Origin: Bradyrhizobium sp.
Lineage (GTDB): Bacteria; Pseudomonadota; Alphaproteobacteria; Rhizobiales; Xanthobacteraceae
NCBI RefSeq assembly: GCF_016213215.1
Contig: NZ_JACRAW010000079.1
Coordinates: 32,600-96,599, forward strand
Direction: 5' to 3'
Length of the DNA stretch: 64,000 nt
A program made the translations under genes and the position numbers. This document shows positions 45,229 to 54,441 of the stretch, one piece after another; the stretch's first letter is position 1; each line of letters opens with the position of its first letter. A model generated the notes under the pieces. The model saw only the letters and a list, made by a program, of their open reading frames with translations. It ran no database searches and had not been told where the DNA came from.

Positions 45229-47217
45229 CTAGGCCGCAGATCGCTCCGCCTCGATCTCCACCACGATCCTGCCGGTCACAACCTGCTCGCCTTCGGCGAC
45301 ATCGATCGCTGTCACCGTACCGGCAACGCCGGCCGTATGCACATGCTCCATCTTCATGGCTTCCAGCGTCATCACCGGCTGGCCGGCGGCGACACGATCG
45401 CCCGGCTTGACCAGCACCGCGACAACGCGGCCATTCATCGCCGCGCGAACCTTGCCGTCTCCGCCGCTCGCCGCTGCCGACTGCGGCATGGCGAGCGTCA
45501 GGTCGCGCACCGCGATCGGGATGCCGCCATGCTGAACATAGAGCCGGTCGCCGTCGCGCCGGAATATCGCGCTGTCCATGACGCCATTGCTGCGGAAGCG
45601 AACGGTGTCGGAGGAGAGCTCTTCAACCTCGATGCGGTGCTCGCCGCCGGCCACGCTGACGAGATAGGTGCCGTCGCGCTCCCGCACGATCTCCAGATCA
45701 TGCGCAACGCCGTGAATCTCGATTCTCGCCGGCAACGGGAAGGTGGCAGCGAGACTCCGTCCCCGGCGCCACGGCCCCGCATGGGGACTGGTGACGTACA
45801 GAAGCAGCCCGGTCAGCGCCAGATCGAAGGGCTTGTCCTTTTGCGGCGCCAGCAACTCGCTGCGATTGCGCTCGATGAAGGCCGTGGTCGCCTCTCCCCT
45901 CGCGAAAACCGGATGCCTGACGCACGAGAGCAGGAAGCCCTGATTGGTGGTCACCCCGAACGCGACCGTCTGTTCGAGGCCGCAGATCAACTTGCCGCGC
46001 GCCTCGTCGCGGTTCGCGCCATGGCTGATGATCTTTGCAATCATCGAATCGTAGAACGGCGGGATCTCCGAGCCCGATTGCAACGCGTGCTCGGCGCGGA
46101 TGCCTTCGGGCATCTGCCAGCGCGCCATATGGCCCGACTGCGGCATGAAATCGTGCGACGCGTCCTCCGAGCATAGCCGCACCTCGATGGCATGGCCGGT
46201 GAACGTGATGTCCTGCTGGCGCACGGAGAGCTGCTCGCCGCGCGCGATGCGCAACTGCAATTCGACGAGGTCGAGGCCGGTGATCGCCTCGGTGACGGGA
46301 TGCTCGACCTGCAGGCGGGTATTCATCTCCATGAAGTAGAACTGGCCGCTTTGATCGAGCAGGAATTCCAGCGTGCCGGCGCCTTCGTAGCGCAGCGCCT
46401 TCACCGCCGCGACGGCAACCTCGCCCATGTGCGCGCGCAGTTCGGACGAGACCGCGGGCGATGGCGCCTCCTCGATCAGCTTCTGGTGCCGCCGCTGCAC
46501 CGAACAGTCGCGTTCGCCGAGATGAATGGCATTGCCGAATGCGTCGCCGAACACCTGGATCTCGATGTGGCGCGGGTTCTGGATGGCGCGCTCGAGGATC
46601 ACGCTTCCATCGCCGAACGCGGCCTTGGCCTCCGAACGCGCGCTACGCAGCGCATCGGGGAAACCGGCTACATCGGTCACCAGCCGCATGCCGCGCCCGC
46701 CGCCGCCGGCGACCGCCTTGATCATCACCGGGAAGCCGATCTTTTTGGCTTCCGAAAGCATGACTTCATCGCTCTGCTCGGTGCCCTGGTAGCCGGGAAC
46801 GCAGGGCACGCCGGCCTTGCGCATGATCTCCTTGGCGCCGGCCTTGTTGCCCATGGCCTTGATGGCTTCCGCCGACGGCCCGATGAACACGAGCCCGGCA
46901 TCCTTGCAGGCCTGCGCGAAATCCTCGTTCTCGGCCAGAAAGCCGTACCCGGGATGGACGGCATCGGCGCCGCTCGCCTTGGCCGCCGCGATGATCGCAG
47001 GAATGTTGAGATAGGACTGCGCCGGCAGCGCTTCGCCGATACGCACGGCCTGGTCGGCGAGCCGCACATGCAGGGCGTCGCGATCCGCGTCCGAATAGAC
47101 CGCGACGACTCCAAATCCGAGCCGCCGCGCCGTGCGCATGACGCGCAACGCGATCTCGCCGCGGTTGGCGATCAGCACCTTGAAGAACGACTTGGGCTGC
47201 ACCGATCCGTTCCTCAT
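45229..47217 (-). CDS. Acyl-CoA carboxylase alpha subunit (biotin carboxylase + BCCP)
   Basis: 662 aa, size typical of methylcrotonyl-CoA (LiuD/MccA) or geranyl-CoA (AtuF) carboxylase. Biotin carboxylase domain about 10-460: KVLIANRGEIALRVMRTARRLG, ATP-grasp loop AVAGGGGRGMRLV, and EMNTRLQVEHPVTEAITG. A linker region leads to the C-terminal biotinyl domain with the biotin-accepting Lys622 in EAMKMEH. It overlaps the beta subunit stop by 4 nt. The reading frame extends to 47847, but that part is antisense-frame of the beta gene and is dropped. Together they carboxylate a branched enoyl-CoA. Confidence 0.92.
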   Translation of the reverse strand: MRNGSVQPKSFFKVLIANRGEIALRVMRTARRLGFGVVAVYSDADRDALHVRLADQAVRIGEALPAQSYLNIPAIIAAAKASGADAVHPGYGFLAENEDFAQACKDAGLVFIGPSAEAIKAMGNKAGAKEIMRKAGVPCVPGYQGTEQSDEVMLSEAKKIGFPVMIKAVAGGGGRGMRLVTDVAGFPDALRSARSEAKAAFGDGSVILERAIQNPRHIEIQVFGDAFGNAIHLGERDCSVQRRHQKLIEEAPSPAVSSELRAHMGEVAVAAVKALRYEGAGTLEFLLDQSGQFYFMEMNTRLQVEHPVTEAITGLDLVELQLRIARGEQLSVRQQDITFTGHAIEVRLCSEDASHDFMPQSGHMARWQMPEGIRAEHALQSGSEIPPFYDSMIAKIISHGANRDEARGKLICGLEQTVAFGVTTNQGFLLSCVRHPVFARGEATTAFIERNRSELLAPQKDKPFDLALTGLLLYVTSPHAGPWRRGRSLAATFPLPARIEIHGVAHDLEIVRERDGTYLVSVAGGEHRIEVEELSSDTVRFRSNGVMDSAIFRRDGDRLYVQHGGIPIAVRDLTLAMPQSAAASGGDGKVRAAMNGRVVAVLVKPGDRVAAGQPVMTLEAMKMEHVHTAGVAGTVTAIDVAEGEQVVTGRIVVEIEAERSAA

Positions 47218-48830
47218 GGCCGCGCCACCGAAAACTGCATGCGCTGGGGCTTGCGCGCATCGCCCTCGCGACAAATCGCCAGCACTTCGGCGAGGATCGC
47301 CCTGGTATCGCGCGGATCGATCACGCCGTCGTCGAGCACGCGGGCGCTGGTGGCGAACACGTCCATCTGCTTGTCGAACACGTCGATGATCTGCGCCTTG
47401 AAGGCCTCGAGCTTTTCCTTCTCGATCGGCTTGCCGCGGCGCGCTGCCGCCGCTTCCGTGACGATGGCCATGGTCCCGGCCGCCTGCTCGCCGCCCATCA
47501 CGGCCGTCTTGGCATTCGGCCACGAGAAGCAGAAGCGCGGATGGAAGCCGCGCCCGCACATGCCGTAATTGCCGGCGCCGAACGAGGCGCCGCAATAGAT
47601 CGTGATCTGCGGCACGGTCGCCGAAGTCACCGCCTGGATCATCTTGGAGCCGTGCTTGATCATGCCGGCTTCCTCGTAGGCGCGGCCGACCATGTAGCCG
47701 GTGGTGTTGTTGAGATAGAGCAGCGGCGTGCGGGTCTGGCAGCAGGCCTGGATGAAATGCGTCGCCTTGTTGGAGCCGGGAACATCGAGCGGGCCGTTGT
47801 TGGTAATGATGCCGATCGCCTGGCCCTCGATCCGGGCATGGCCGCACACGGTGGCGGGCCCGTAGTTCGGAGCGAATTCGGTGAAGTCGGAATCATCGAT
47901 GAAGCGCGCGATCGCCTGCCGCATATCCACGGGGCGCTTGTGATCCAGCGGCATGATGCCGAGCAGTTCCTCCTGGTCGTAGCGCGGCGGCTTGTATTGC
48001 GCAGTGCCCGGGTTCGGCCGGTCCCATTCCAGCGCCGCCATGATCTCGCGCGCGATGCGCAAGGCGTCGCGGTCGTCCTCGGCCAGATAGTCGCCGAGAC
48101 CCGAGATCGCGGTGTGCATCTCGGCGCCGCCGAGTTCCTCTTCGGGCGCGATCTCGCCGGTTGCGGCTTTCAGAAGCGGCGGCCCGGCGAGGAAGGCGCG
48201 GGTACGGCCGCGCACCATGACGATGTAGTCGGACAACCCGGTCTGGTAGGCGCCGCCCGCCGTCGACGAGCCGTGTGTGACGGTGACGACCGGCAGGCCC
48301 GCCGCCGACAGCCGCGCGAGGTTGCGGAAGATGTTGCCGCCGCGGATGAAGTCCTCGACACGGTAGCGCAGGAGATTGGCGCCGGCACTCTCGACCAGTT
48401 GCACATAGGGCAGCTTGTTCTCCAATGCGAGCTCCTGCACCCGCAGCGTCTTGTCGAGCCCGAACGGCTGCAGGGCGCCGGCATCGATGCCGGCGTCGTT
48501 GGCGCTGACCATGCAGCGGATACCCGAGACAAAACCGATGCCGGCAATCACCCCGCCGCCGGGCACGCTCTTGTCCGGATCCGGCACATCGAACATGTAG
48601 CCCGTGAGCGTCGACAGCTCGAGGAAAGGCGCGCCGGGATCGAGCACCAGGGCTACGCGCTCGCGCGGCAGAAGCTGCCCGCGCTTGTGAAAGCGATCTT
48701 TCGCGGCGGCCGATGCCGTCCGCGTGCGCTCTTCCAGAGTCCGCATCCTCGCGATCAGGCCCAGCATGCCGTCGCGATTGGCCTGGAAGGCGGCGCTACC
48801 AGTGGAGATGGTGTTTTCAATGATCGCCAT
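47214..48830 (-). CDS. Acyl-CoA carboxylase beta subunit (carboxyltransferase)
   Basis: 538 aa, length of MCC/GCC beta subunits. N-terminal carboxyltransferase half: KDRFHKRGQLLPRERVALVLDPG, YVQLVESAGANLLRY, GSSTAGGAYQTGLSDY, LAGPPLLKAATGEIAPEEELGGAEMH. C-terminal half: GIITNNGPLDVPGSNKATHFI and ARVLDDGVIDPRDTRAILAEVL, which binds the biotin moiety. The residue pattern resembles both methylcrotonyl- and geranyl-CoA enzymes and I cannot separate them by eye. No methylglutaconyl hydratase or HMG-CoA lyase gene is next to it. Confidence 0.9.
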   Translation of the reverse strand: MAIIENTISTGSAAFQANRDGMLGLIARMRTLEERTRTASAAAKDRFHKRGQLLPRERVALVLDPGAPFLELSTLTGYMFDVPDPDKSVPGGGVIAGIGFVSGIRCMVSANDAGIDAGALQPFGLDKTLRVQELALENKLPYVQLVESAGANLLRYRVEDFIRGGNIFRNLARLSAAGLPVVTVTHGSSTAGGAYQTGLSDYIVMVRGRTRAFLAGPPLLKAATGEIAPEEELGGAEMHTAISGLGDYLAEDDRDALRIAREIMAALEWDRPNPGTAQYKPPRYDQEELLGIMPLDHKRPVDMRQAIARFIDDSDFTEFAPNYGPATVCGHARIEGQAIGIITNNGPLDVPGSNKATHFIQACCQTRTPLLYLNNTTGYMVGRAYEEAGMIKHGSKMIQAVTSATVPQITIYCGASFGAGNYGMCGRGFHPRFCFSWPNAKTAVMGGEQAAGTMAIVTEAAAARRGKPIEKEKLEAFKAQIIDVFDKQMDVFATSARVLDDGVIDPRDTRAILAEVLAICREGDARKPQRMQFSVARP

Positions 48831-48852
48831 GGATTCTTATCACGCTGGAGCA

Positions 48853-48980
48853 CGTCATTCCGGGATGTTCAAGGACCGAACCCGGAATCCGGAGGTTTGG
48901 CACGAGATCCCGGGTTGGCGCGTCAGCGCAAAATCGACGCATCTGCGTCGATCTTGTCGCGCCGCGCGCCCCGGAATGAC
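48853..48980. repeat. Palindromic repeat family D, copy 2
   Basis: CGTCATTCCGGG at left, CCCCGGAATGAC at right, with a central AATCGACGCA-TCT-GCGTCGATCTT-type hairpin. It lies between the acyl-CoA carboxylase beta gene and the acyl-CoA synthetase gene on the same strand. Confidence 0.7.
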
Positions 48981-48998
48981 TGGTTACTGGCGGTGCGC

Positions 48999-50603
48999 TC
49001 ACGCGCTCTTCTTCTCGTTGAAATGTTCACCGAAGTTCTGCCGCAGCTCGACCTTGCGCAGCTTGCCGGTCGCGGTCATCGGCATCTCTTCCAGGATCCG
49101 CACCAGCTTGGGCACCTGGAAGCCGCCGAGATGCTTGCGGCAGTGATCGAGGATCGAGGCCGCGTCCGCACTGGCGCCCGGCTTGAGCTTGACGAAGGCG
49201 GATACCGCCTCGCCCCATTGCGGATGAGGCAGTCCGACCACGGCCGCGTTCTGCACCGCCGGATGCGCCAGCAGCGTCTCCTCGATCTTGACCGAGGCCA
49301 CGTTCTCGCCGCCGGACTTGATCATGTCCTTCTTGCGATCGAGGAACAACACCTCTCCGTTCTCGTCGATCAGAGCGAGATCGCCGGTGTGGTGCCAGCC
49401 GAACTTGCGCGCTTCCTCCGTCGACTTCGGATCTTTGTAGTAGCCCATCATGACGTTCGGCCCGCGATGCACGAGCTCGCCGACCTGGCCACGCGGGAGC
49501 AGGTTGCCGTTATCGTCCATGATTGCGGTTTCGTTCACGATCAGCGATTCGCCCCAGTAGTTGCCGAAGCGGTTGAGCTGCACTTCCGGCCGCGACATCG
49601 TCGTCGCCGGATACATTTCGGTCTGGCCCGAGGTCAGCACGAAGTTAGCACAGAGCTCGGCGATGCCACGCTCCAGCAGCGGCTTGCTCATCGGCGCCAT
49701 GGTGTAGATGCAGGTTCGAAGACCCGACAGGTCGAATTCCTTGCGGCGGGGATGATCGAGGATCGCCTGGTACATCAGGGACAGGCCGACGAAGACCGTG
49801 AGCTTGTCGCGCTGGATCGCTTCCATGCAGATGACCGGATCGAAGCCGCGCATCAGCGCCATCCGCCCGCCGACCGCCAGGTAGCTCAGGAGCAGCACGT
49901 GGCCGGCGCAGTGGAACAGCGGAAACTGGCCGGTGATGCCGTCATTGCGGGAGAGCCCCATCTCGATGCAGTTGCTCATGACCGCCATCACCACGGCGAG
50001 ATGGCAATGCATCGCGCCCTTCGGGCGTGAGGTCGTACCCGAGGTATAGATGATCATCGCAAGATCGCGATCGTTGATCTCGATCTCCGGCTCGATCTCG
50101 GAGCGACCCTGAATGAGGCTGTTGAACTCCTCGAGACCCGCGGTCTTCGCCGTGCCGGCAAGATCGACGGCAATGAGCTCCATGCCGCGCTTCTGGAGCG
50201 CTTCCCGCCGCTCCGGCTGGGCATGGAGATTGTCGTCGATCAGCGCAAAGCGCACCCCGGCATGGTTGAGGATGTAGTCCATGTCGGCCGGGCCGAGCAT
50301 GGTGTTGATCGGCACCCAGACGAGGCCGGCGCGATGAATGCCGAACAGCGCTTTGACGAACTCGACCGAGTTGTTGCAGATGGTCGAGATCTTCTCGCCG
50401 GGCTTCAGCCCACGCGCCACGAGATAGTTGGCAAAGCGGTTGGCGTCGCGCTCGAGCTCGGTGAAGGTGACGCGCCGCGCTCCGTCGGTCAGCGCGATAC
50501 GGTCCGGGAAACGGCGCGCCGCGCGCTTGAGCAGATCGCCGACCGCCACGCGCCCGATACGACCCGGCCCGGGCACTCCGCCGGTTGCCTCGAGATTGTC
50601 CAT
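48999..50603 (-). CDS. Acyl-CoA synthetase (AMP-forming)
   Basis: 534 aa. Motifs: A3 MIIYTSGTTSRPKGAMH, TSGQTEMYPATT region, A7/A8 GWHHTGDLALIDENGEVLFLDRKKDMIKSGGENV, and A10 EMPMTATGKLRKVEL with the catalytic Lys. It lies upstream of the carboxylase genes on the same strand, separated by a family D repeat, and downstream of a BKACE gene; the three may form a catabolic unit. It could supply the CoA ester that is then dehydrogenated and carboxylated. Confidence 0.92.
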   Translation of the reverse strand: MDNLEATGGVPGPGRIGRVAVGDLLKRAARRFPDRIALTDGARRVTFTELERDANRFANYLVARGLKPGEKISTICNNSVEFVKALFGIHRAGLVWVPINTMLGPADMDYILNHAGVRFALIDDNLHAQPERREALQKRGMELIAVDLAGTAKTAGLEEFNSLIQGRSEIEPEIEINDRDLAMIIYTSGTTSRPKGAMHCHLAVVMAVMSNCIEMGLSRNDGITGQFPLFHCAGHVLLLSYLAVGGRMALMRGFDPVICMEAIQRDKLTVFVGLSLMYQAILDHPRRKEFDLSGLRTCIYTMAPMSKPLLERGIAELCANFVLTSGQTEMYPATTMSRPEVQLNRFGNYWGESLIVNETAIMDDNGNLLPRGQVGELVHRGPNVMMGYYKDPKSTEEARKFGWHHTGDLALIDENGEVLFLDRKKDMIKSGGENVASVKIEETLLAHPAVQNAAVVGLPHPQWGEAVSAFVKLKPGASADAASILDHCRKHLGGFQVPKLVRILEEMPMTATGKLRKVELRQNFGEHFNEKKSA

Positions 50604-50648
50604 CTATTTCGCTCCCTCGATACTTCGAACGTGAACAGCCGTGGGCTT

Positions 50649-50733
50649 CGTCATTGCGAGGGGCGAAGCGACGAAGCGATCCAGACGTTTCCGCGTGCAC
50701 AGTTTCGATTGCTTCGCTTCGCTCGCAATGACG
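50649..50733. repeat. Palindromic repeat family C, copy 2
   Basis: CGTCATTGCGAGGGGCGAAGC and GCTTCGCTCGCAATGACG pair, with a further ACGAAGCGATC/GATTGCTTCGC stem inside. Intergenic between the acyl-CoA synthetase and BKACE genes. Confidence 0.75.
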
Positions 50734-50746
50734 GTCGAGTTGATAT

Positions 50747-51613
50747 CTATCTGTTCGTCCCGAAGATCTTGCGCGCCTCGGCCGGGCTCGCAATCTCGCG
50801 CCCGGCACTGCGAGCACAGGCGGCAATCGCCTCGATCAATTGCCCGTTCGACGTCACCTTCGTGCCGTCGGCGAGGTAGAATGTGTCCTCCAGCCCGGTC
50901 CGCAGGTGACCGCCGAGCTCGGCGCAGCGCTGGTGGAGCGGCCAGATCTCGGCTCGTCCGATCGCGGTGACCTGCCAGTGCGCTTCCGGCCGTTTCAGCT
51001 TCAACAGAATCGGCAGCAGCTCCGGATCGGCCGGCATGCCGGAAGCAACGCCCATCACGAAGTTGTACTCCAGCGGGCCGGTATACATGCCGACCTGGCG
51101 ATACATGCCGACGCAGCGCACGATGCCGACATCGAAGCACTCGAACTCGGGGATGGTGCCGGCTTCCTTCATCACGTCGAGATAGTCCTGCACCTTCTCG
51201 ACCGAGTTGTCGAACATCATCGGCGGCCAGGCCCAGGTGTTGTCGGCCTTCACCTTCAGGTAGTTCAGCGAACCGGCGTTGCAGGCCGCGATCTCCGGCT
51301 TGGTCTCGCGAATGCAGTCCAGCGCGCCCTGGTAATTGGGGCCGGAAACGCCGCTGGTGTGGTTGATGATGATGCCCGGACAGGCCTCCCGGATCGCCTG
51401 CTGGATCTCGCGGGAAACGCTGACTTCCCAGGAGGGCAGATGGCCCTTGTTCGGCGCCTGCTGGCGCAGATGCACATGCACGATGCTGGCGCCAGCGTTG
51501 AAGGCGGCTTTGGCCTCGCGCGCCATTTCCTCCGGGGTCACCGGCACATGATGTTGTTTCGGATCGGTTAGCACGCCGTTCAGCGAGCAGGTGATGACGG
51601 CTTTGTCGCTCAT
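50747..51613 (-). CDS. BKACE-family beta-keto acid cleavage protein
   Basis: 288 aa, DUF849. Family enzymes condense a beta-keto acid with acetyl-CoA to give acetoacetate and a new CoA ester (3-keto-5-aminohexanoate cleavage in lysine fermentation is the founding reaction). Zn-binding HVH is seen in GASIVHVHLRQQAP, with the conserved ITCSLNGV front, GIIINHTSGVSG and FECFDVGIVRC. Family members use many beta-keto acids, so the substrate is open. Located with acyl-CoA synthetase and carboxylase genes, in keeping with beta-keto acid processing. Confidence 0.9.
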   Translation of the reverse strand: MSDKAVITCSLNGVLTDPKQHHVPVTPEEMAREAKAAFNAGASIVHVHLRQQAPNKGHLPSWEVSVSREIQQAIREACPGIIINHTSGVSGPNYQGALDCIRETKPEIAACNAGSLNYLKVKADNTWAWPPMMFDNSVEKVQDYLDVMKEAGTIPEFECFDVGIVRCVGMYRQVGMYTGPLEYNFVMGVASGMPADPELLPILLKLKRPEAHWQVTAIGRAEIWPLHQRCAELGGHLRTGLEDTFYLADGTKVTSNGQLIEAIAACARSAGREIASPAEARKIFGTNR

Positions 51614-51724
51614 GTGAATGTACCGGCTGAGATTGAGTGATCGGGTCTTTATGCCGCATAATGGGAGGTCGGTTGCCGGTCTTCTTGCGTCGACTGGCTA
51701 GGTCCCGACCGCAGCGAAAATGAG

Positions 51725-51745
51725 GGTTCCGTGCTGCACGGAGCC
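51725..51745. promoter_or_regulatory. Imperfect hairpin in the BKACE/P-ATPase divergent region
   Basis: GGTTCCGTG-CTG-CACGGAGCC, nine-base arms with one mismatch. Located between the divergent starts at 51613 and 51845. Could be an operator or a leader hairpin of the ATPase mRNA; otherwise nothing is seen in this 231-bp gap. Confidence 0.3.
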
Positions 51746-51844
51746 GGTCTCATCGCGCAGCCCGGTTGCTCTGCATCAAGCCGCCCCGTGGCGGCCGAAG
51801 GCATAATTTGCGAGAACCTGCCCTCGAGCCTGTGAACCCGTCGA

Positions 51845-54421
51845 ATGCCCGCCCTTGCTTCCTCCACCTCCGTTGTTGACGAAAAGCCATTGCCGGACGC
51901 CATGCGCGGCCTGACCGCGGCACAGGCGCGCGCGCGGCTCGTGGCGGAAGGCTTCAACGAGCTGCCGCAGACCGGTCGCCGGCCAGTCCTCCGCCTGATC
52001 CTCGATGTCCTGCGCGAACCCATGCTGCTGTTGCTGCTGGCAGGCAGCGTCATCTATTTCGTGCTCGGCGATCACGGGGAGGCCCTGCTCCTCGGCCTGT
52101 TCGCCACGGCTTCCATTGCTATCACCACCGTGCAGGAGGCACGCACCGAGCGCGTGCTGGAATCCTTGCGCGACCTGACCAGCCCGCGCGCGCTCGTGAT
52201 TCGCGACGGCGAACGGGTCCGCATCGCCGGGCGGGAGGTCGTGCGCGGCGACCTGATCGTGCTCTCGGAGGGCGATCGCGTCGCGGCCGACGCCGTGGTT
52301 GTGCGATGCGACGACCTGCTCACCGATGAATCGCTGCTCACCGGGGAATCCGTTCCCGTGCGCAAGGTGGCTGCAGCGGCGGAAAGGCCGCAAGCCGCGG
52401 CGCAGGCCGGCGGCGATGACCTTCCCTTCGTCTTTTCCGGCACGCTCGTGGTCCGCGGGACCGGCCTTGCCGTCGTGACCGCGACCGGCGTCCGCACAGA
52501 GATCGGCAAGATCGGGCAATCGGTCAGCATGCTCGAGACGGAGACGCCGCGTCTGCAGCTTCAGACGCGCCGCCTGGTAACCGTCTTTTCCATCCTCAGC
52601 GGAACGGTGACGGTGCTCTCCATTGCGCTCTACGGCCTCTATCGCGGCGGCTGGCTGGATGCCTTTCTCGCCGGCATTGCGTTGGGAATGTCGATGCTGC
52701 CGGAGGAATTTCCGGTCGTGCTCACGGTATTTCTCGCCATGGGCGCATGGCGTATCTCCCAGGCGCGTGTGCTTACGCGCCGAGCCTCGGCGATCGAGTC
52801 GTTGGGTGCGGCAACGGTGCTCTGCACCGACAAGACGGGCACGCTGACGCAAAACCGGATGACCGTGGCCCGGCTGGTGTTGCCGGACGGAACGGCCTAC
52901 GCACCGGAGCGGGATCTGCCCGCCGATCCGCCGCCGGCCTTCGCCGCGCTGGTCGAAGCAGGAATTCTCGCCAGCGCGCCCGAGCCGTTCGACCCCATGG
53001 AAAAGGCGCTGCACGCACTTGGCCCGACCGGCGTCGAAAGGATTCTGGCGCAGACCTACGGCCTGCGCTCGGACCTGCTCGCGATGTCAAACGTCTGGCG
53101 CCATTCCGACCACGACGCCCTCACTATCGCGGCAAAGGGCGCTCCGGAGGCCATCGGCGAATTGTGCCGACTGAGTTCAGCCGAGCTTCAGGACCTCAAG
53201 AAAGAGGTCGAGGTGCTGGCCGCGCAAGGCCTGCGCGTGCTCGGCGTGGCGCACGCCGTCTCCCATGGCTCCGACCTGCCGGACAGCCAGCGCGCGTTTT
53301 CCTTCTCATTTTGCGGGCTGATCGGATTCGCCGACCCGTTGCGTTCGGAGGTGGCCGACGCCGTGGCGGAATGCCGGTCCGCCGGGATCAAGGTGGTGAT
53401 GATCACCGGCGATTATCCGGCAACCGCGTTGAACATCGCAACGCAGGCCGGGCTCTCCCCCGAGCACACCCTGACCGGTCCGGAACTTGCCAGGATTGGC
53501 GACGCCGAGCTTGTGCGCGCGGCGCAATCGCGCACCGTTTTCGCCCGGATTACGCCGGACCAGAAGCTTCGCATCGTCAACGTGCTGAAGGGCGCGGGCG
53601 ACATCGTTGCCATGACCGGCGATGGGGTGAACGACGCGCCGTCGCTCAAAGCCGCCCATATCGGCATCGCCATGGGCGGCCGCGGCACGGACGTCGCCCG
53701 CGAAGCCTCCGCGATCGTGCTGCTGGACGATGACTTCGGATCGATCGTCAAGGCGGTCCGGCTGGGGCGGCGGATCTACGACAACTTGCGCAAGGCCATG
53801 AGCTTTATTCTTGCCGTGCACGTCCCGATTGCCGGTCTGGCGTTGTTGCCGCTGGTGACGGGACTGCCCGTGCTGTTCGGCCCGGTGCATATCGCATTTC
53901 TGGAAATGATCATCGATCCGGTCTGCTCGCTGGTATTCGAGGCAGAGACCGAGGAACACGACGTCATGCAAAAGCCGCCGCGCTCGCCAGTCGAGCCGCT
54001 GCTGCCGCGGGCACTGATCCTGTGGGCCGGCCTTCAGGGCCTGCTCGCGTTCGTTCTGACGGGCGCGATCCTGGTGACGTCGGCGCACGTCGGCATGCCG
54101 GATGCCGAAGTTCGGGCGCTCGTCTTCTTCTCCCTGGTCTTCATTATTGTCAGCCTGATCTTCGTCAACCGCTCGTTCTCGAGTTCCCTGACCGAGGCGT
54201 TCACCCGGCCGAACCCGATGCTCATCGTCGTCGTGGTCTTCGTAACGGCCATCCTGACGCTGACCATGCTGTGGCCGGCGGCGGCCGACCTGTTCCGCTT
54301 CGGGCCGCTTCATTCCGACGATCTTGCGATCACTGTCGCTTCTGCCCTGATCGCGCTGGTCCTGCTCGAGCTCTCGAAATTTCCGCTTCGCACCGCGCTG
54401 ACGCGAAAGGATGCCCCCTGA
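51845..54421 (+). CDS. P2-type cation-transporting ATPase
   Basis: 858 aa inner-membrane ion pump. N-terminal cation ATPase domain (GLTAAQARARLVAEGFNELP), actuator LTGESVPVRK, TM4 MSMLPEEFPVVLTV, phosphorylation site Asp329 in CTDKTGTLTQNRM, nucleotide domain KGAPEAI, hinge MTGDGVNDAPSLKAAHIGIAMG. TM6 reads HIAFLEMIIDPVCSLVFEAETEE instead of the N/D pattern of Ca2+ pumps, so the ion is uncertain. ATG 51845 lacks a strong ribosome site. Followed 20 bp later by a DUF6064 membrane protein. Confidence 0.9.
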   Translation: MPALASSTSVVDEKPLPDAMRGLTAAQARARLVAEGFNELPQTGRRPVLRLILDVLREPMLLLLLAGSVIYFVLGDHGEALLLGLFATASIAITTVQEARTERVLESLRDLTSPRALVIRDGERVRIAGREVVRGDLIVLSEGDRVAADAVVVRCDDLLTDESLLTGESVPVRKVAAAAERPQAAAQAGGDDLPFVFSGTLVVRGTGLAVVTATGVRTEIGKIGQSVSMLETETPRLQLQTRRLVTVFSILSGTVTVLSIALYGLYRGGWLDAFLAGIALGMSMLPEEFPVVLTVFLAMGAWRISQARVLTRRASAIESLGAATVLCTDKTGTLTQNRMTVARLVLPDGTAYAPERDLPADPPPAFAALVEAGILASAPEPFDPMEKALHALGPTGVERILAQTYGLRSDLLAMSNVWRHSDHDALTIAAKGAPEAIGELCRLSSAELQDLKKEVEVLAAQGLRVLGVAHAVSHGSDLPDSQRAFSFSFCGLIGFADPLRSEVADAVAECRSAGIKVVMITGDYPATALNIATQAGLSPEHTLTGPELARIGDAELVRAAQSRTVFARITPDQKLRIVNVLKGAGDIVAMTGDGVNDAPSLKAAHIGIAMGGRGTDVAREASAIVLLDDDFGSIVKAVRLGRRIYDNLRKAMSFILAVHVPIAGLALLPLVTGLPVLFGPVHIAFLEMIIDPVCSLVFEAETEEHDVMQKPPRSPVEPLLPRALILWAGLQGLLAFVLTGAILVTSAHVGMPDAEVRALVFFSLVFIIVSLIFVNRSFSSSLTEAFTRPNPMLIVVVVFVTAILTLTMLWPAAADLFRFGPLHSDDLAITVASALIALVLLELSKFPLRTALTRKDAP

Positions 54422-54441
54422 ACCGGCAGGACGTAGGGACG

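Noticed and set aside
47218..47847. Extension of the biotin carboxylase frame
   Set aside because: This part lies within the beta-subunit gene in another frame; the family start MRNGSVQPKSFFKVLIANRGE at 47217 has the normal 4-nt overlap.
47541..50030. 829-codon plus-strand frame
   Set aside because: Antisense of the carboxylase beta and acyl-CoA synthetase genes, both with complete motif sets on the minus strand.
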